Positions 25,021-35,932 of a stretch of 64,000 nucleotides of DNA are shown here, piece after piece. The stretch spans positions 77,001 to 141,000 of the forward strand of contig WBZZ01001773.1 of the NCBI GenBank assembly GCA_019918135.1, given 5' to 3'. The notes beneath the pieces were generated by a model that saw only the letters and a list, made by a program, of their open reading frames with translations, was not told where the DNA came from and searched no databases. The translations under genes were made by a program, and so were the position numbers. The number at the start of each line of letters is the position of its first letter. The stretch's first letter is position 1. This DNA is from Paulinella micropora (Eukaryota; Cercozoa; Imbricatea; Euglyphida; Paulinellidae).

Positions 25021-28000
25021 TTAGGAACTCTTCTTCTGCTTGAAACAGAATTCTCTAATCTTCTGCAAGGCTACTAGTTGAGGCTTACTCTTCGAGGACG
25101 CTTGCTGTTCCTGTCCTTTTCCGGAGGCGTTAGCTGCTTTACTGTAGGTGGTGGTGGGGGGGGATATAGTAGGATTACTCCAACTCAGCTCCGGGGATTC
25201 GCCGTAAGGACTCAAATGTCCTTTTTCCGCCAGACAGTCTGTGCATTTGATTCGTAAGAAACAATCCCACTCTTCTTTGCTCCGGTAAGAGAAAGACTGA
25301 TTATAGCGCAACAAGGTTTGAAAGCTATTTTGGTCGCTCCCAAGAGTGTTGCTTTTGCTTATTTCTCTTAGATAGGTTTCTAAATCCCACACTGAGGGGG
25401 ATTCGGGGGCGCCGATGGCGTTATGTAATGTTTGGGCAGCGCTCTTGGGGTCAATAGCTATTTCTTTTAGTTGTGGCGCTTCTGTGGTTTGGGGGGAGGG
25501 CTGTAGGTAGCTGTGCAGCAGTGTTTGCGTTTTTGCGCAGGCGAGTACGACAGCGGATGCCCCAGTGGCAGGTACTAACCCCATAAAGCTGAGAGCCATG
25601 AAATAGCCGGAGAGGACAGCAGTAGTCTGGAAATATGAGGCAACGGTGGGGCCGGCTTCGTCTACAAAGGTTTTTAACGTGGTTTCGTTCCGGATGATGG
25701 CAAAGCTGGGTTGATTCAGGACAGCCGCCCACTTTAGGGCCAGCAAGATGTCTTTGGGCGTGGTGGAGGCTGTTTGCATAAGACTGTAGCTTGTGACGAC
25801 TAGATGGCGCACCTTGGCTTTGTTTAGCTTAAACCTGTACACCCTGAATCCCTGCTTGGGTACCCGCTTGCCCCCCACTGCGTAGGGGGAGGCGGAGGAA
25901 GAGTGCGATTGTTTGTGTTCTTGCAGGATCTCATCAAAAAGGTTTTGGCTCGCCCCAACCACCGTCCTGCGCGCGCTGGAGTGGAGGTTGGGCGCGCCCA
26001 GGGCTAGCCTCCAGAACCAGTTGGACATGAGCTCATCCAGTTCATTGTCTTGCAGCCATTTCCCGTACCTGTGTGGCACGCGTCCTAATCTGTACCAGGT
26101 TAGGACCTGACTACGCACCGCTCTTGCAAGCCTTTCCCAGCTATAGACTGTGCTGTCGCCTAGCAGTTCCTGCAAGGTCTGTTGGCGCAGCACGCAGCGG
26201 AAAGCTACGTACAAGAGCTCGGCGAGCGTGCTCCCTAGATTTTCCTCTTGGCCCAGCACACTGCATGCCGTGGCCCGGATGGCTTGCAAGACGTCACTTG
26301 GAGTCGTTGGGGCGCGGAGCGAATCCCCCCTCAGCGCCGCCACGTCCTGCTCAAAATACAGCAACGCGACTAGCCGCGTTTCCGTTTCCGCTAGGCAGTG
26401 CAGAGCCACTTCTGAGTCGGTCAAGGGCTTCGGCTCGGAGCTACCGGGTGCGACATTGATGACCTTGCCACGCCACCTTGGTTGGCTTTCTTCTCCGTAT
26501 CCCAGCAGGCCATTCCAGCTAGATGCGAAGAGATCCCGCTTGATGGAAATCTCGATATTGCTAGTTCGATGTTTTCCCAATTCAGTACTAAAAGCTGTAT
26601 CGAAGCGATCTTGCTGCGCTTTCAAGCCCAGGGCTATGTACGTGTGTGTCCACCACGGCGGCTCGGTGTCACCGTGGTGGACGTTTTCAAGCATATAGTT
26701 GAACATATCGGAGGGTATGTACTGGTTGTGCAGGGCCTGAGCAGAGAAGCGGCAGGCTGCATCTAAGCGCTGGTGTTGCTGAATGCGCTTGCACTCGGCA
26801 GAAACTGCTGCCAGACGCTTGAGCGTGTTGTTGCGCGTAGACTCCTGGTACAAGGGCGCGCTGGGGGAGTACTCGGGCCGCGGGGCGTGCTGTATCACGT
26901 CCTTGTGTTGCAACACAAAATCCTCGACAGAGAGCAAGCCATCGGCCGAGAGCAAGAACCGGGCAGCATCGTTTAGGTTCCTCTTTCTGTCGTAGCTGTC
27001 AGTCTTGTACAAGTGTTCTAGCCGTCCCGCAACCGGAAAACCCCACACGTCGTTGGCATACATAAAAAGTGGAGCGAGGCTTTCGTCCGCGTTCCAGAAC
27101 TGGTTTAAAAACTCGGGCGTGATGGTCCGTGGGTGCAGGGCAATGATCTGAGTCGCAAACATTAGGTACGGGTCGACTTCTAAGAACTCACTGTAAGGCC
27201 TGGCCAGGCTGTACAAAATCTCAATCTGTCTTGCGGTATAGTCTCTTGCCAGGGCCTCGGGGTCAGACACGCCGAAGCGGGGGTACACATAGGCCGGGCT
27301 CTGGTAAAGCCCAGATCTGGCCACGCTGCTGGCGAAGCCTTCTTCTAGGACCACGTTGTAGGGTAACTGCGTATTAGCAACCATGCCGACAAGCTGGCGG
27401 GGTATCTCCGCGATTGTGCGACGCAGCTCTATCACCAGGCCTAGCAGCTCGTTCCCTTGAGATTTGGGATAGGTGTTGTCATAGAGCTGTTTTTGGCGGG
27501 ACTCGTACCTCTCTTTTTCACCTGTATTTTCTTTAAAGTAATCAACAAGGATTTTTCTATTTTCCTTGGTGTACAGTCGGACTGACAAAAGTTCCTCGAA
27601 AAAAAACTTAAAGATTGCCGCGGCTTCATCGATCTTCACCGTCGCAGCACGCAAGTTTTGGCCTAAGACCTGTTGTGCCAGCTGCCCGTATGTCTCTTGC
27701 CAGCTCGGTATGTGGGGTTTCCACAAGCCACCCGAAGCTATGGAAAGGCCGCGCAGCACTGCATCTCGCGTGCCTCGAACGATGTCCAAACTAGAGCGGA
27801 TATTTCCTTTGAACGGTTGCTGGTAAATCGTAGAACTTGTATCTTGCTGTACATAATAAAGCCTGGTAAAGTACATACCTGCGCCAAAATTCAGAACGCC
27901 CAGGAAGACGTACCATTTTAGCCCACACCCTCGCCTCGGCGGTTTTGTTGGCGACACCAGCGCAAGCTCTTCTCCTCCTCCTCCTGGTCGCTCGGCGACG

Positions 28001-28365
28001 ACGCGCGGTACCGGTACCAACGCTTTTTCTTCTTTGGGCTCGGGGGGGCGGGCTGATATGGTGTAAAGCTGTATATTCTTTGGAATACTCTTGGACCTCA
28101 ACTCTAGTGCCTGCATAGCCCAGGTGCAAGCCTTAAGTTTGTCTATGCTGCTTTGATCGACTCGTGTGTTTGGGACGGGTTTAGGCGGGTACTCCGCCAG
28201 GTGCCCCCATTCAGTCCACCACTTTTGTTTGGTGTCTGCATCAGCGCCAAGCAAACCTATTTCTAGATTGAATTGGGCACTGCGAGGTATGTATTTGTTA
28301 AGCTCTGCCACGCCGCTCTCTTTAGTTTCTGTATTCCTGTACATCAGGATTGGTGGCGGCAGCAT
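25021..28365 (-). CDS. Large membrane protein of unknown function, 1114 residues
   Basis: The longest uninterrupted frame of the window, from the ATG at 28365 (MLPPPILMYRNTE). Residues about 1-170 are soluble and Pro-rich toward the end. A membrane segment follows at about 177-200 (WYVFLGVLNFGAGMYFTRLY). A large helical region rich in Leu, Tyr and Trp makes up the middle. A second hydrophobic stretch lies at about 935-970 (VLSGYFMALSFMGLV). The C terminus is Ser/Lys-rich, with PELSWSNPTISPPTT. No known domain was recognised; a structural or entry protein is possible but not shown. The gene is well preserved, yet three detached fragments of it occur in the left mosaic (3931-4103, 20383-20473, 24138-24232). 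The promoter side has a purine-rich tract at 28440-28490. Confidence 0.85.
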   Translation of the reverse strand: MLPPPILMYRNTETKESGVAELNKYIPRSAQFNLEIGLLGADADTKQKWWTEWGHLAEYPPKPVPNTRVDQSSIDKLKACTWAMQALELRSKSIPKNIQLYTISARPPEPKEEKALVPVPRVVAERPGGGGEELALVSPTKPPRRGCGLKWYVFLGVLNFGAGMYFTRLYYVQQDTSSTIYQQPFKGNIRSSLDIVRGTRDAVLRGLSIASGGLWKPHIPSWQETYGQLAQQVLGQNLRAATVKIDEAAAIFKFFFEELLSVRLYTKENRKILVDYFKENTGEKERYESRQKQLYDNTYPKSQGNELLGLVIELRRTIAEIPRQLVGMVANTQLPYNVVLEEGFASSVARSGLYQSPAYVYPRFGVSDPEALARDYTARQIEILYSLARPYSEFLEVDPYLMFATQIIALHPRTITPEFLNQFWNADESLAPLFMYANDVWGFPVAGRLEHLYKTDSYDRKRNLNDAARFLLSADGLLSVEDFVLQHKDVIQHAPRPEYSPSAPLYQESTRNNTLKRLAAVSAECKRIQQHQRLDAACRFSAQALHNQYIPSDMFNYMLENVHHGDTEPPWWTHTYIALGLKAQQDRFDTAFSTELGKHRTSNIEISIKRDLFASSWNGLLGYGEESQPRWRGKVINVAPGSSEPKPLTDSEVALHCLAETETRLVALLYFEQDVAALRGDSLRAPTTPSDVLQAIRATACSVLGQEENLGSTLAELLYVAFRCVLRQQTLQELLGDSTVYSWERLARAVRSQVLTWYRLGRVPHRYGKWLQDNELDELMSNWFWRLALGAPNLHSSARRTVVGASQNLFDEILQEHKQSHSSSASPYAVGGKRVPKQGFRVYRFKLNKAKVRHLVVTSYSLMQTASTTPKDILLALKWAAVLNQPSFAIIRNETTLKTFVDEAGPTVASYFQTTAVLSGYFMALSFMGLVPATGASAVVLACAKTQTLLHSYLQPSPQTTEAPQLKEIAIDPKSAAQTLHNAIGAPESPSVWDLETYLREISKSNTLGSDQNSFQTLLRYNQSFSYRSKEEWDCFLRIKCTDCLAEKGHLSPYGESPELSWSNPTISPPTTTYSKAANASGKGQEQQASSKSKPQLVALQKIREFCFKQKKSS

Positions 28366-28395
28366 TTTTTGGAATCTCTCTTTTCTGTTAACCCC

Positions 28396-28410
28396 CCAAG
28401 TTTATTAAAA
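28396..28410 (-). terminator. AATAAA signal after the 28.5-30.3 kb gene
   Basis: GTTTATTAAAAGCC gives TTTTAATAAAC on the minus strand, about 145 bases beyond the end of the upstream minus-strand gene and just before the start of the 1114-residue gene. Confidence 0.5.
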
Positions 28411-28439
28411 GCCTACAAGTAATAGACAACAACAAAAGG

Positions 28440-28545
28440 AGCAAAGAGAAGGATAGGGAAGAAGAAGGAGAGGGGGGGGGAGAGACATAGCGCTCGCTCG
28501 CTTCCCTCCCCCGCCGCACAGCTAACACAAATTAGCTACTATTAG
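28440..28545 (-). promoter_or_regulatory. Purine-rich tract upstream of the 1114-residue gene
   Basis: GAAGAAGGAGAGGGGGGGG on the plus strand, that is, a pyrimidine tract on the coding strand. Confidence 0.4.
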
Positions 28546-28549
28546 AAGC

Positions 28550-30277
28550 TTATCTTCGCGGGGGGCGCCTGTCGGCAGCCCGCGCGGGGGGTTGCTGGTT
28601 TGGTTTGGGAAATATGTAGGTTCTAATGTAATTCTTATCTACGTTAATACCACCGCAGCTAACCTCGGAGCGCGTGCACGCAGAGGACAAGAGAGCAGAG
28701 TCGGCCAGCGCCAAGTGCAGCAGTGCGTGTGCATGGGACGCAACCTGAGCCCGCCATTCGCCTGGCAGAGCTCTCGGCACGACGGCGGGGTGGGACTTGC
28801 GTTCTTGCTGCTTCGTCAGATTTTCACGCATGCCCATAGCAACTACATCCCGCCATATTAAGCCGTTCTTCTTTTCGGTGGCCGCGGCGTATTGCTTCTT
28901 TTTTGTCATGGCTTGGTGCACCTCTTTGCCCAGATAGTTATCCCATTCTTTCTCTTCGCTCCGAAACTCGCTGGGGCCGACGACCTCTGCGTACCATGTG
29001 GCAAGAGCTTCCTCAAAAAATCTTTTCTTGCAGCAAGCACCGACCTGTCCCTCCGGGTCTGTCACAAGGCGCTTGAGTATCTGATACAGATACACGCATT
29101 CTTCATAAACGACCCCAAACGGTTTGTATGGGTAGCGCAAAGGCTCGTGCACGCCGGCAACGATAGCTTTGACCAGACCGTTGTTGCTTAAAAGCAAGCG
29201 CTCTAAAAAGGGGGTCCAGCCCTGTTTGAATGCCCACACGTCAAGTCTCATAAGTAGAGAGAACGCGTTGCACAATTGTTCTTGATGCTCGGGGGGAATG
29301 ACGTCTACTACCAAGGTGTGTACTACGGGAGCCAGGGACCCGTGGACCTCCTTTCCCAGCCTTTCGTAAGTGTTGCAGACAAGCAACAAGCAGTGCAACA
29401 GACGAAGGACTATTTCTCTGCATTCTGCTGGCAGGGAACAGACTTGGAGGTATGGGATAGAAACAGACCTTTCCGTTTGGGCCGTCGAGCTTATATATAT
29501 TTGTTTTGTGAATTAACCAATCTCGTTCTAGCCCCAGAAAGACAAAAGGAGAGTTGTCCCGGTCTGGCCGAGGCCGTTTTTCTGGCCTCTTAAAAATTGC
29601 GTAAGGTGATATGCCGGACCAAACGTAGTACTCCTGCTCCGCTGCCTCGCTTTGTTTTGGCAGGAGCGTGGCGATGCTGCTTATTTGATCATACAACCCC
29701 CTGAGTCCGGGCGCGAAATGCTTGTTAGTTCCGCTCTCTTTGAGCCATTTGAGCAGGTAGATGTCTCCCCAGTGCTCTGACTCCTGTAAGATAAGCAAGC
29801 GGCGCTTAGCCGTTGGTTCTGAGATTATTTTTGTAAGACACGTATAGTGGTAGCCCGTGTGTTGTAAAAGACGTTTTGGTGGTTGCCCAACACTTCGTGG
29901 TAGTGAGCATTTTCTACCAGTTGGACCAGCCTGCGTAAGTCGTCGAGTGTTTCTCCATCCAGCATATGATCACAGCCACTGTCTGAGGAGGGGAACCATT
30001 GGAGATTAACGGTTTTGGGCACAACAGATGATGAGGCCAAGCTTTCGGTGTCTTGTCGCACCTGCTGGAGGATCTTTTCTCGAACTTTTTCTGCGGCTGA
30101 AGCAAGCTCGTAGACACGAATGCCAAATACTGTCTCTGCCGCCGCCCCATTCACAAAGATCAAATGGCGTTGCGTTACATGAAGCCGTGCTTTTAGGGGT
30201 TGGGGGTTTGTCTTTAACTCTGTAACTATCCGCCTCAACAGCTGTTTGAAATCACCTCCAGCAGGACTGCCGGACAT
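28550..30277 (-). pseudogene. Gene of unknown function, interrupted
   Basis: Three successive minus-strand frames look like parts of one gene, broken about twice, starting at the ATG at 30277 (MSGSPAGGDFKQLLRR). Recognisable stretches: LHVTQRHLIFVNGAAAETVF, LDDLRRLVQLVENAHYHEVL, HWGDIYLLKWLKESGTNKHF, FVFLGLERDWLIHKTNIYKL, VYEECVYLYQILKRLVTDPE. The whole would be mostly helical, with a basic Pro/Arg-rich tail (PPARAADRRPPRR). No domain recognised. It shares a divergent spacer (30278-30573) with the plus-strand gene at 30574. If the interruptions are base-calling errors the gene may be whole; the sequence alone cannot tell. Confidence 0.6.
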
Positions 30278-30573
30278 GAGCCCCTCGCGAATCCCTTTGC
30301 CTCTTACACAAGCTACAACTTAGAAAGAGGGAAAGTGTGTGTGTGGGGGGGGGGGGGAGAGAAGGCTGTGGCGGCGCAGGGGAAGGGGGGGGGGGAGTGC
30401 GGCGGCGTGGGGGCGCAAAGTATACAAGGGGAGCAGATTATCTACTCCCCCCTCCCCTCCTCAGGTTAGCTTAGCAAATACCTTTTTTTTGTGCTAAGAA
30501 GAACCAAGGCGAGAGAAAAAATCTTGGCACGAAACAAACAACTGGCCCTCATTTCTTGTTCTCTCCTGAGGCC
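30278..30573. promoter_or_regulatory. Divergent promoter region
   Basis: Spacer between two divergent genes with GTGTGTGTGGGGGGGGGG, a second G run near 30386 and a C-rich stretch near 30445, plus an AT-rich part at 30480-30540. No exact TATA box could be fixed. Confidence 0.45.
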
Positions 30574-31431
30574 ATGGATAGCAGACGGAGTTTGTTTGGA
30601 GAAGCGAGGCCGGAGGATGTGGAATGCGGAGAAGTTGTGATTACCTGCGTGGCGCAAACCCAAGCGGACCCGGCGCGACAGGTCCCCGGCTCGGCCGTCA
30701 CGTCCTACAGTGGTGACAAGGCGGTCCAAGTGCAGACGTGTGACATAGTAATCGCGAAACGTAGCGATCTGGAAAGAGCTGTCGGGGAGCTGCCGCTGGT
30801 GACCAACGTGGCAACAGACTGGGATCGGGTGGATCCCCGCAAGCCGCTTGCGGCGGGCGCGGCCGAGGTGCCGTGGAGGTTTATGGGAGTGTGCGGGGAG
30901 GACGGGCTGCTGCAGGGCAAACAAGTGCGCGTGCAGACGCAGGGCGTGACTGACATGTACCTGCCACACCTAAACTGCTCCCCCAAGTCCGAGTGGGCGC
31001 ACGAGGACATGCTTTTTTATGCCCGGCTGCCTTACCCCGAGGAGCTGCCTAATCGATGGTCACTGCCTGCCAAGGAAGGACACTCCCGCGTCCTGCTGGA
31101 GGCGCACTGCTTGGCGGCGGCCGCGAACGAGGACTACGCCGGCTTCGCGCGAGCTGGTTGTCAAAGGCAAGTGCAGGAGTGGGCCCGCCCGGCGCGTGCC
31201 CGGGCGGGGGGGGCTCCCGCCGCTCAACCAGCCAGTGTGGCCGAAGCCAGAGCCAAGGCAGGCCCCGCCGATCGAGGGTCGGGGCCCGTGGGCCACCAGC
31301 TGTTTTTGCTGCTGCAGCGGAGCGTCGTCGACTATGTCACGCACTCGGCGCGCCGGGAAGACAACGTCCAATACGTAGGACAGTGTGTGCGTCAGGGCTA
31401 TTTCGGAGAAATGAGCCGAGTCTACATGTAA
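30574..31431 (+). CDS. Conserved-looking protein of unknown function, 285 residues
   Basis: An intact frame from the ATG at 30574 (MDSRRSLFGEARPED); a longer version would need a TTG start and was rejected. The first 160 residues are rich in beta-type stretches: VVITCVAQTQADPARQV, VQVQTCDIVIAKRSDLE, VPWRFMGVCGEDG, QVRVQTQGVTDMYLPHL. A low-complexity Ala/Arg linker follows (about 205-240), then a helical end (LFLLLQRSVVDYVTH, RQGYFGEMSRVYM). No family was recognised. A small structural or decoration-type protein is conceivable only as a guess. The gene converges with the 31529 gene on a shared TTTTAATTAAA signal. Confidence 0.75.
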   Translation: MDSRRSLFGEARPEDVECGEVVITCVAQTQADPARQVPGSAVTSYSGDKAVQVQTCDIVIAKRSDLERAVGELPLVTNVATDWDRVDPRKPLAAGAAEVPWRFMGVCGEDGLLQGKQVRVQTQGVTDMYLPHLNCSPKSEWAHEDMLFYARLPYPEELPNRWSLPAKEGHSRVLLEAHCLAAAANEDYAGFARAGCQRQVQEWARPARARAGGAPAAQPASVAEARAKAGPADRGSGPVGHQLFLLLQRSVVDYVTHSARREDNVQYVGQCVRQGYFGEMSRVYM

Positions 31432-31439
31432 ACAGGGGT

Positions 31440-31460
31440 TGTATTTTAATTAAATTTTGG
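31440..31460. terminator. Shared bidirectional TTTTAATTAAA signal
   Basis: Between the convergent ends of the genes at 30574-31431 (+) and 31529-34653 (-). The palindrome gives ATTAAA on both strands. Confidence 0.55.
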
Positions 31461-31528
31461 CGGGAGAGCCAACAACGACTTGTAATTGGGCAGGCAGGCA
31501 GGGGGCCGCAAAGGGCCGGGTTTAATGT

Positions 31529-34500
31529 TTATGCTGCTGGTACTGCAATTTTTCCGTTTTTCAGTAGGTAGGCTACGTCTACAAAGGCCAGAGGCCCGGC
31601 CTGTGGGTCCAGGACGTCGCTTGTGCCTTTCCCTGCATTGCCTGCCTCAGCACTCAAGAGGGGCGGGACCAGCGACAAGACTTGTTGCAGTGCTTCGGTA
31701 TAACTATCGTAATTAGAAAGCTGATTGCCAAACAATCCTGTCGTTACCGGTGCAAGGTTTGTGTACTCTTGGGTCGTTAGAAAAGGTTTTGATTTTGAGA
31801 GTGTCATAGCTCGTGAGTAGCCCCGCAGCGCTCCTGTCAGCCGCGAGGCCGAGAAAGTAGCAGAGAACTCCGGACACAGCAGCAATCTGTTCTTGTCCCA
31901 ATCAGCATCATCCTTCTTGTGTGTTGGATAACTATTTGTTGCCATTGCTCTCATTTCAAGGCTCTTGTCATCATTGCCCGAGAGAACAAGTACAAAGTAT
32001 CGGTTTTCTTCAAGCTCAACCGCCCCAAGAACTCTGGCCGTAACACCATTGATGGTCCGCACATTAGTGTGTAGGCAGTAGTCCAGAGCGGCGTAAATTG
32101 CATAGTCTACCACGCTGAGCCATTCGTCGTTCAGGGCATGGCCTTCGAAGGCAAGAATCCGTTGGTCTTTTTTGCCTTGTAGCTTGGGAAATGTTTCTTT
32201 GGCAGGGCCGAGTTTGTGTATGAACTTTTCCAAGAAGTGTTCAAGAATTAAATCGCTGGTGTCTTTAAGTTCTGAGCTGTCTAGCAAATCCCGGAAAGCT
32301 TCCTGGGCCTTCTGCAAACATGTCCGATAGGCTTTGTACGATTCAGCCGTCGTCAGAGCGTTGGTGCCAGAAAATAGACTCCGCCTCCATAGCTTTTCAT
32401 GTAGCGGCAGAAAACAACGATGATGCTCTGCCTCAATGATGCTAGTGACGGATTCAGCCAACCAGGGCACAACTTCTGCGTACGGATGGTAAGGGGTATC
32501 TGGTAGCTCAGCTCTGGCGGCGTTTTGTGCAGCAAAGAACGAATCCCCGGTCCGATCCGCGGCTTTGTCAACTTCACGCAAAAGATTGGAAATCTTTTGC
32601 GTGAACTCTAGCATAAACTTGCTGTAGGTCGGCATTGAGATGAATTGGTACGGGCTTTGCTCGGCCGAGGTAGCAGCACTAGCAGCAACTTCAGGCCTGA
32701 TGATGACAGCGCGTAGTGCATGGAAGACGCCCAACACAATCGAATCGTTGCCAGCAATTGCTCTTTGTCTGGAGTCAGCCCCCCTCAAATCCGCCAGACC
32801 TGGGACGTTCACTTCTTTTTCGACACGAGACATACGATCGGTTGGATGAGGCGTGGCCTTCCCAGCTCCCTTCTTGGCCTTTCCAGCTCCCTTCTTAGCC
32901 TTTCCAGCTTCTTCCGTCTGGGTCTTTTCAGCTTCTTCCCTCTTCGTCGCAACCCTTGCGGACCTCCTCAACGCAAGCCCCGCCGCCTGCTCCGCAAGCG
33001 ACAGCTCCGGCCCCGGCGCCGGCTTCGCTTTCTTAGGAGGCCTACCCCGTTTTTTGGCTTCAGGTTTATCTTCTTTACGCGTTGGTGGTGTTTCTAAAGG
33101 TGGCGCGGGAGGAGGGGCCGAACTATTCGAAGCAGTCGAATCTTCCCTTGTTCCTGCTTCTTCATATTCAGCCAAGGATAATAACACACTGGGGTTCGAT
33201 GCCGAGACCCCTGCTTTCGGCTGCTTCTGCCACTGTTTCCCTTTCTTCCCCCGCGGAATCTCCTCCTTCCGCGTCCTCTCCTCCTCCCGCGTCCTCTCCT
33301 CCTCCTCCTCCTCCCGCCCCCTCTCCTCCTCCTCCTCCATCTTTATCGGAGCTTTCTCTGTCCGTCTCTTTTTCGCAGCCGACGCCGGTGGTCCCGATGA
33401 TGGAGTCATTCCAAATTCTGCCCACGTTTCTGCAGCATCCATTGCATCTTTTGCGTCCACAGTGATTTTTATATCATCCCCTCTCCCCGCGGAGCTTTTC
33501 TCTGTTATCAGTGCCTTAACTTTTGGGCCTAGGCTTGTATACGTACGGATGAAGATCGTACCATGCTCACACCAGCGATCTGTTGTCTCCTTAATCCACA
33601 GAAGAGTTTCTTTGATCATCTCTGCGCTATCACCCTCGGCCTTCAATATGGGGTTCCCCAAGGCTTTACAAAAGCCTGGGTCGAGCGTTTGAGTTTTGAT
33701 TGTAGTCTTGTTCAGCTGTATCGTTGTTTTGTCAGCTGTAATTTTCAGACTGAAGCCTGTCGCTACTTCTTTGCACAGACTGGCAGCTGGGCCCTGCTGA
33801 CAGATGGATTGGACAAGAAGTCTTGCTATTGTGTTGTCGCTATCAACGGGGCCTGGATGCTCGGCTGCTAGCTTAGCAAACGTAGCTAGCCAAAACACAA
33901 AATGAGTGGCGCCGGCTAGGTAGGCTGTTGTTGGTCCAGGTATCGCCATTTTGGTACGCGTCGACCAGAGTGGGTATAACCATGCTGTCAGTATCAGAAT
34001 GAACAGCTTTCCAAGCCTTAGTTTTGTCCTTCGGTGCTCTTCCTCGGCTTACTTGCCGGGCCCAAACACCTTCCAACACATTTCTTTCCAGTAGTACCTG
34101 GTTGCTGCGGTGCAGTTTCGATTGCCTATAGCTGCAGCCAACCTGCAAGTAATGCATTATCGTCCAAGTATCAAAGCTGGCTACATGTACATTGGAGCCC
34201 TTGGCGCCCTGGAATCTTCCAAGGTAATGTTCAGCAAACTTATTGGTAATCATTTGGGGGCTAGACCAAAACTCCTCGCCTTTTTCAGTTTCGTAAGCCT
34301 CGTCCAGTACCAGTAGCAATGCAGAGACAATCCAAGTCCAAGTATCTGCGTACGAGCCAAACCCCTGTTTAAATTCCGATCCAACCACCAAAGGTGGGCC
34401 GGGTAAGGCTGTTAGTACCAGTTTGCTTTTTGATGGTGACTTTCCAGTATCAGGGCGCCTCCGATTCTAGCTCCGTCAGTAGCACGATGTTTGCATCAGC

Positions 34501-34653
34501 TGAGCCGCCCCGGAGTTCGCAAAGCGTCTTTAGAATGCAAAAAAGGACGCTACAATAGGGTGTAGCGGGCTTCTTCTGCTCTCCTGAAACAAAACCTGTA
34601 AGCCTTCCAATTCCTGCCATAATATCCGTTGCTGCTCCTGTAAAGAAATCCAT
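31529..34653 (-). pseudogene. Long basic/acidic protein with AT-hook, interrupted
   Basis: Starts near the ATG at 34653 (MDFFTGAATDIMAGIGRL). Three minus-strand frames look like one gene of about 1000 codons, broken about twice; the last block alone is 806 codons long. N-terminal part: DTWTWIVSALLLVLDEAYE. The middle is charged low complexity: a run of Glu/Arg, KKRGRPPKKAKP (an AT-hook core GRP that binds the minor groove of AT-rich DNA), and tandem KAKKGAG. The C-terminal 400 residues are well folded in appearance: YQFISMPTYSKFMLEFTQKI, FFAAQNAARAELPDTPYHPY, DYAIYAALDYCLHTNVRTIN, FLTTQEYTNLAPVTTGLFGN. A DNA-binding virion or chromatin-associated role is inferred from the AT-hook only. Confidence 0.65.
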
Positions 34654-34908
34654 CTTGCGCTGGCTTTTTTGGGCTTGAATACGGGCTCTTGTCTTTTTAC
34701 TTATTTATGCCAGACCGGTTTGTTAAAGTGAAGAGAAAGTTTGGTTTGGTTTAGGTACAAGAGAAAAAAGGGAAGAGGGAGGGGGGGGGGAGGGGAACGA
34801 GGAAGAGGGGGGAAGGGGGCAAAGGGGGTTGCCAATTCTCCGCCTCCCCCCCTCCCTCTCTTACTCGTTGTCTCGTGCTTGTTTCAGCATATATTCCTTT
34901 TTTTACTG
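34654..34908 (-). promoter_or_regulatory. Upstream region with purine tract
   Basis: GGGAGGGGGGGGGAGGGG and further G-rich sequence at 34760-34830 on the plus strand, again a pyrimidine tract on the coding strand of the gene at 31529-34653. A C/T run follows at 34840. Confidence 0.45.
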
Positions 34909-35712
34909 CTATACTCGCCAGAGGTGTTCGTGATCAAAGGTGCGTAAATTAGTGAGGACCCACGCGCGGGCTCCGTAGCCGCCAAGTAAGAAGCGTGGTG
35001 TCGAGGTGAGCAGAGAGTTATACAAAGCAAGAGTTTCTGGTACCGGGCGCGGCACCGCGGCGACGACCTCTGACGATGATGCCTGCTGCCCGTCTGACAC
35101 TAGCAACAGCAACAAGTAGGCCCAAAGCCAGTGGAGTCCGCCTACAGTCAGCAGTTTGCCCAGAAGCGCCGCAAAGCCGCGCAGAGAGGCGGGCGCCTCC
35201 GAGCAAGGGCCGGGTAATTGCGCCAGCCAGAGCCTATATATGAGTCGGCGGTCCCCAAGACGCCAGATCCTTTCCACAGACAGCTTGCGCCTCAGGCCCG
35301 GCAGGCAGTTTGGTGCACAGGTGCACTTACCGGCGGGTGAGTTCAGGCCGGACTGGCCAGTGGGCATGTAGAATACTCGTGTGCGCCCCTCAGACCACGA
35401 TCTGGCACGTAAGGGGCCCCCGTGCTGTAGGTCATCCGCGGAGGCCTCTAGGTCAAGGAGAGCAGTCGGCAAGCCCGTCAGCAGGCAGGTGTCTTGTCGT
35501 GCGCAGCCGTTGGACTTGTGACAGTAGTATATAGCCCCTGAAGATATGCAGACCGACCAGGGCAAGCCACGGGCCCCCCGCGCCCACTCGCAGGCACGGC
35601 TGCATGTGTGGCTTCTTCCCGCCGGGGCCCTAGCCCTGCTAGTGGGGGAGGCCCAGCACGCGATGAATTGTGCAGCGCATTCAGCCAACTGATCGTGCAG
35701 GTGCCATTCCAT
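34909..35712 (-). CDS. Cysteine-rich membrane protein
   Basis: A 267-codon frame from the ATG at 35712 (MEWHLHDQLAECAAQFIACW). The first 165 residues contain about 13 cysteines in pairs and spaced singles (HTCSRACEW, YYCHKSNGCARQDTCLL, KCTCAPNCLPG), which suggests a disulfide-bonded or zinc-binding ectodomain. A strongly hydrophobic segment lies at about 195-225 (LLTVGGLHWLWAYLLLLLV), followed by a 45-residue tail. There is no obvious N-terminal signal peptide, although the first 25 residues are moderately hydrophobic. No family recognised. The spacer upstream (35713-35932) has C runs and a CT repeat shared with the divergent gene at 35933. Confidence 0.65.
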   Translation of the reverse strand: MEWHLHDQLAECAAQFIACWASPTSRARAPAGRSHTCSRACEWARGARGLPWSVCISSGAIYYCHKSNGCARQDTCLLTGLPTALLDLEASADDLQHGGPLRARSWSEGRTRVFYMPTGQSGLNSPAGKCTCAPNCLPGLRRKLSVERIWRLGDRRLIYRLWLAQLPGPCSEAPASLRGFAALLGKLLTVGGLHWLWAYLLLLLVSDGQQASSSEVVAAVPRPVPETLALYNSLLTSTPRFLLGGYGARAWVLTNLRTFDHEHLWRV

Positions 35713-35799
35713 AGAGGGTTTCTTAATGAAGGGCAAAACAAAACAATAGGAATAGTCAGGACATTTCAGGGGGACCAAGGAGGGGAAAAAAATCATTGT

Positions 35800-35932
35800 C
35801 CCCCCGTCCTCCTTAACCCCCCCCCCTCCACTCCCTCCCCCCCCCCCTCCCTCCCTTCCTCCCCCCCCCCACCACTCTTTCCTCTCTCTCTCTCTCTCTC
35901 CCTCTCTCTCTTTCTCTTTCTCCCCTCAAAAG
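35800..35932 (+). promoter_or_regulatory. C-run and CT-repeat leader
   Basis: A 110-base, nearly pure pyrimidine tract (several C runs, then CTCTCTCTCTCTCTCT) ends only a few bases before the ATG at 35933. It is the clearest example of the pyrimidine leader seen before many genes here. Confidence 0.6.

Noticed and set aside
33168-33692. Open frames opposite the charged part of the AT-hook protein
   Set aside because: Ser/Pro or Gly/Glu low complexity caused by the codon repeats of the real strand.
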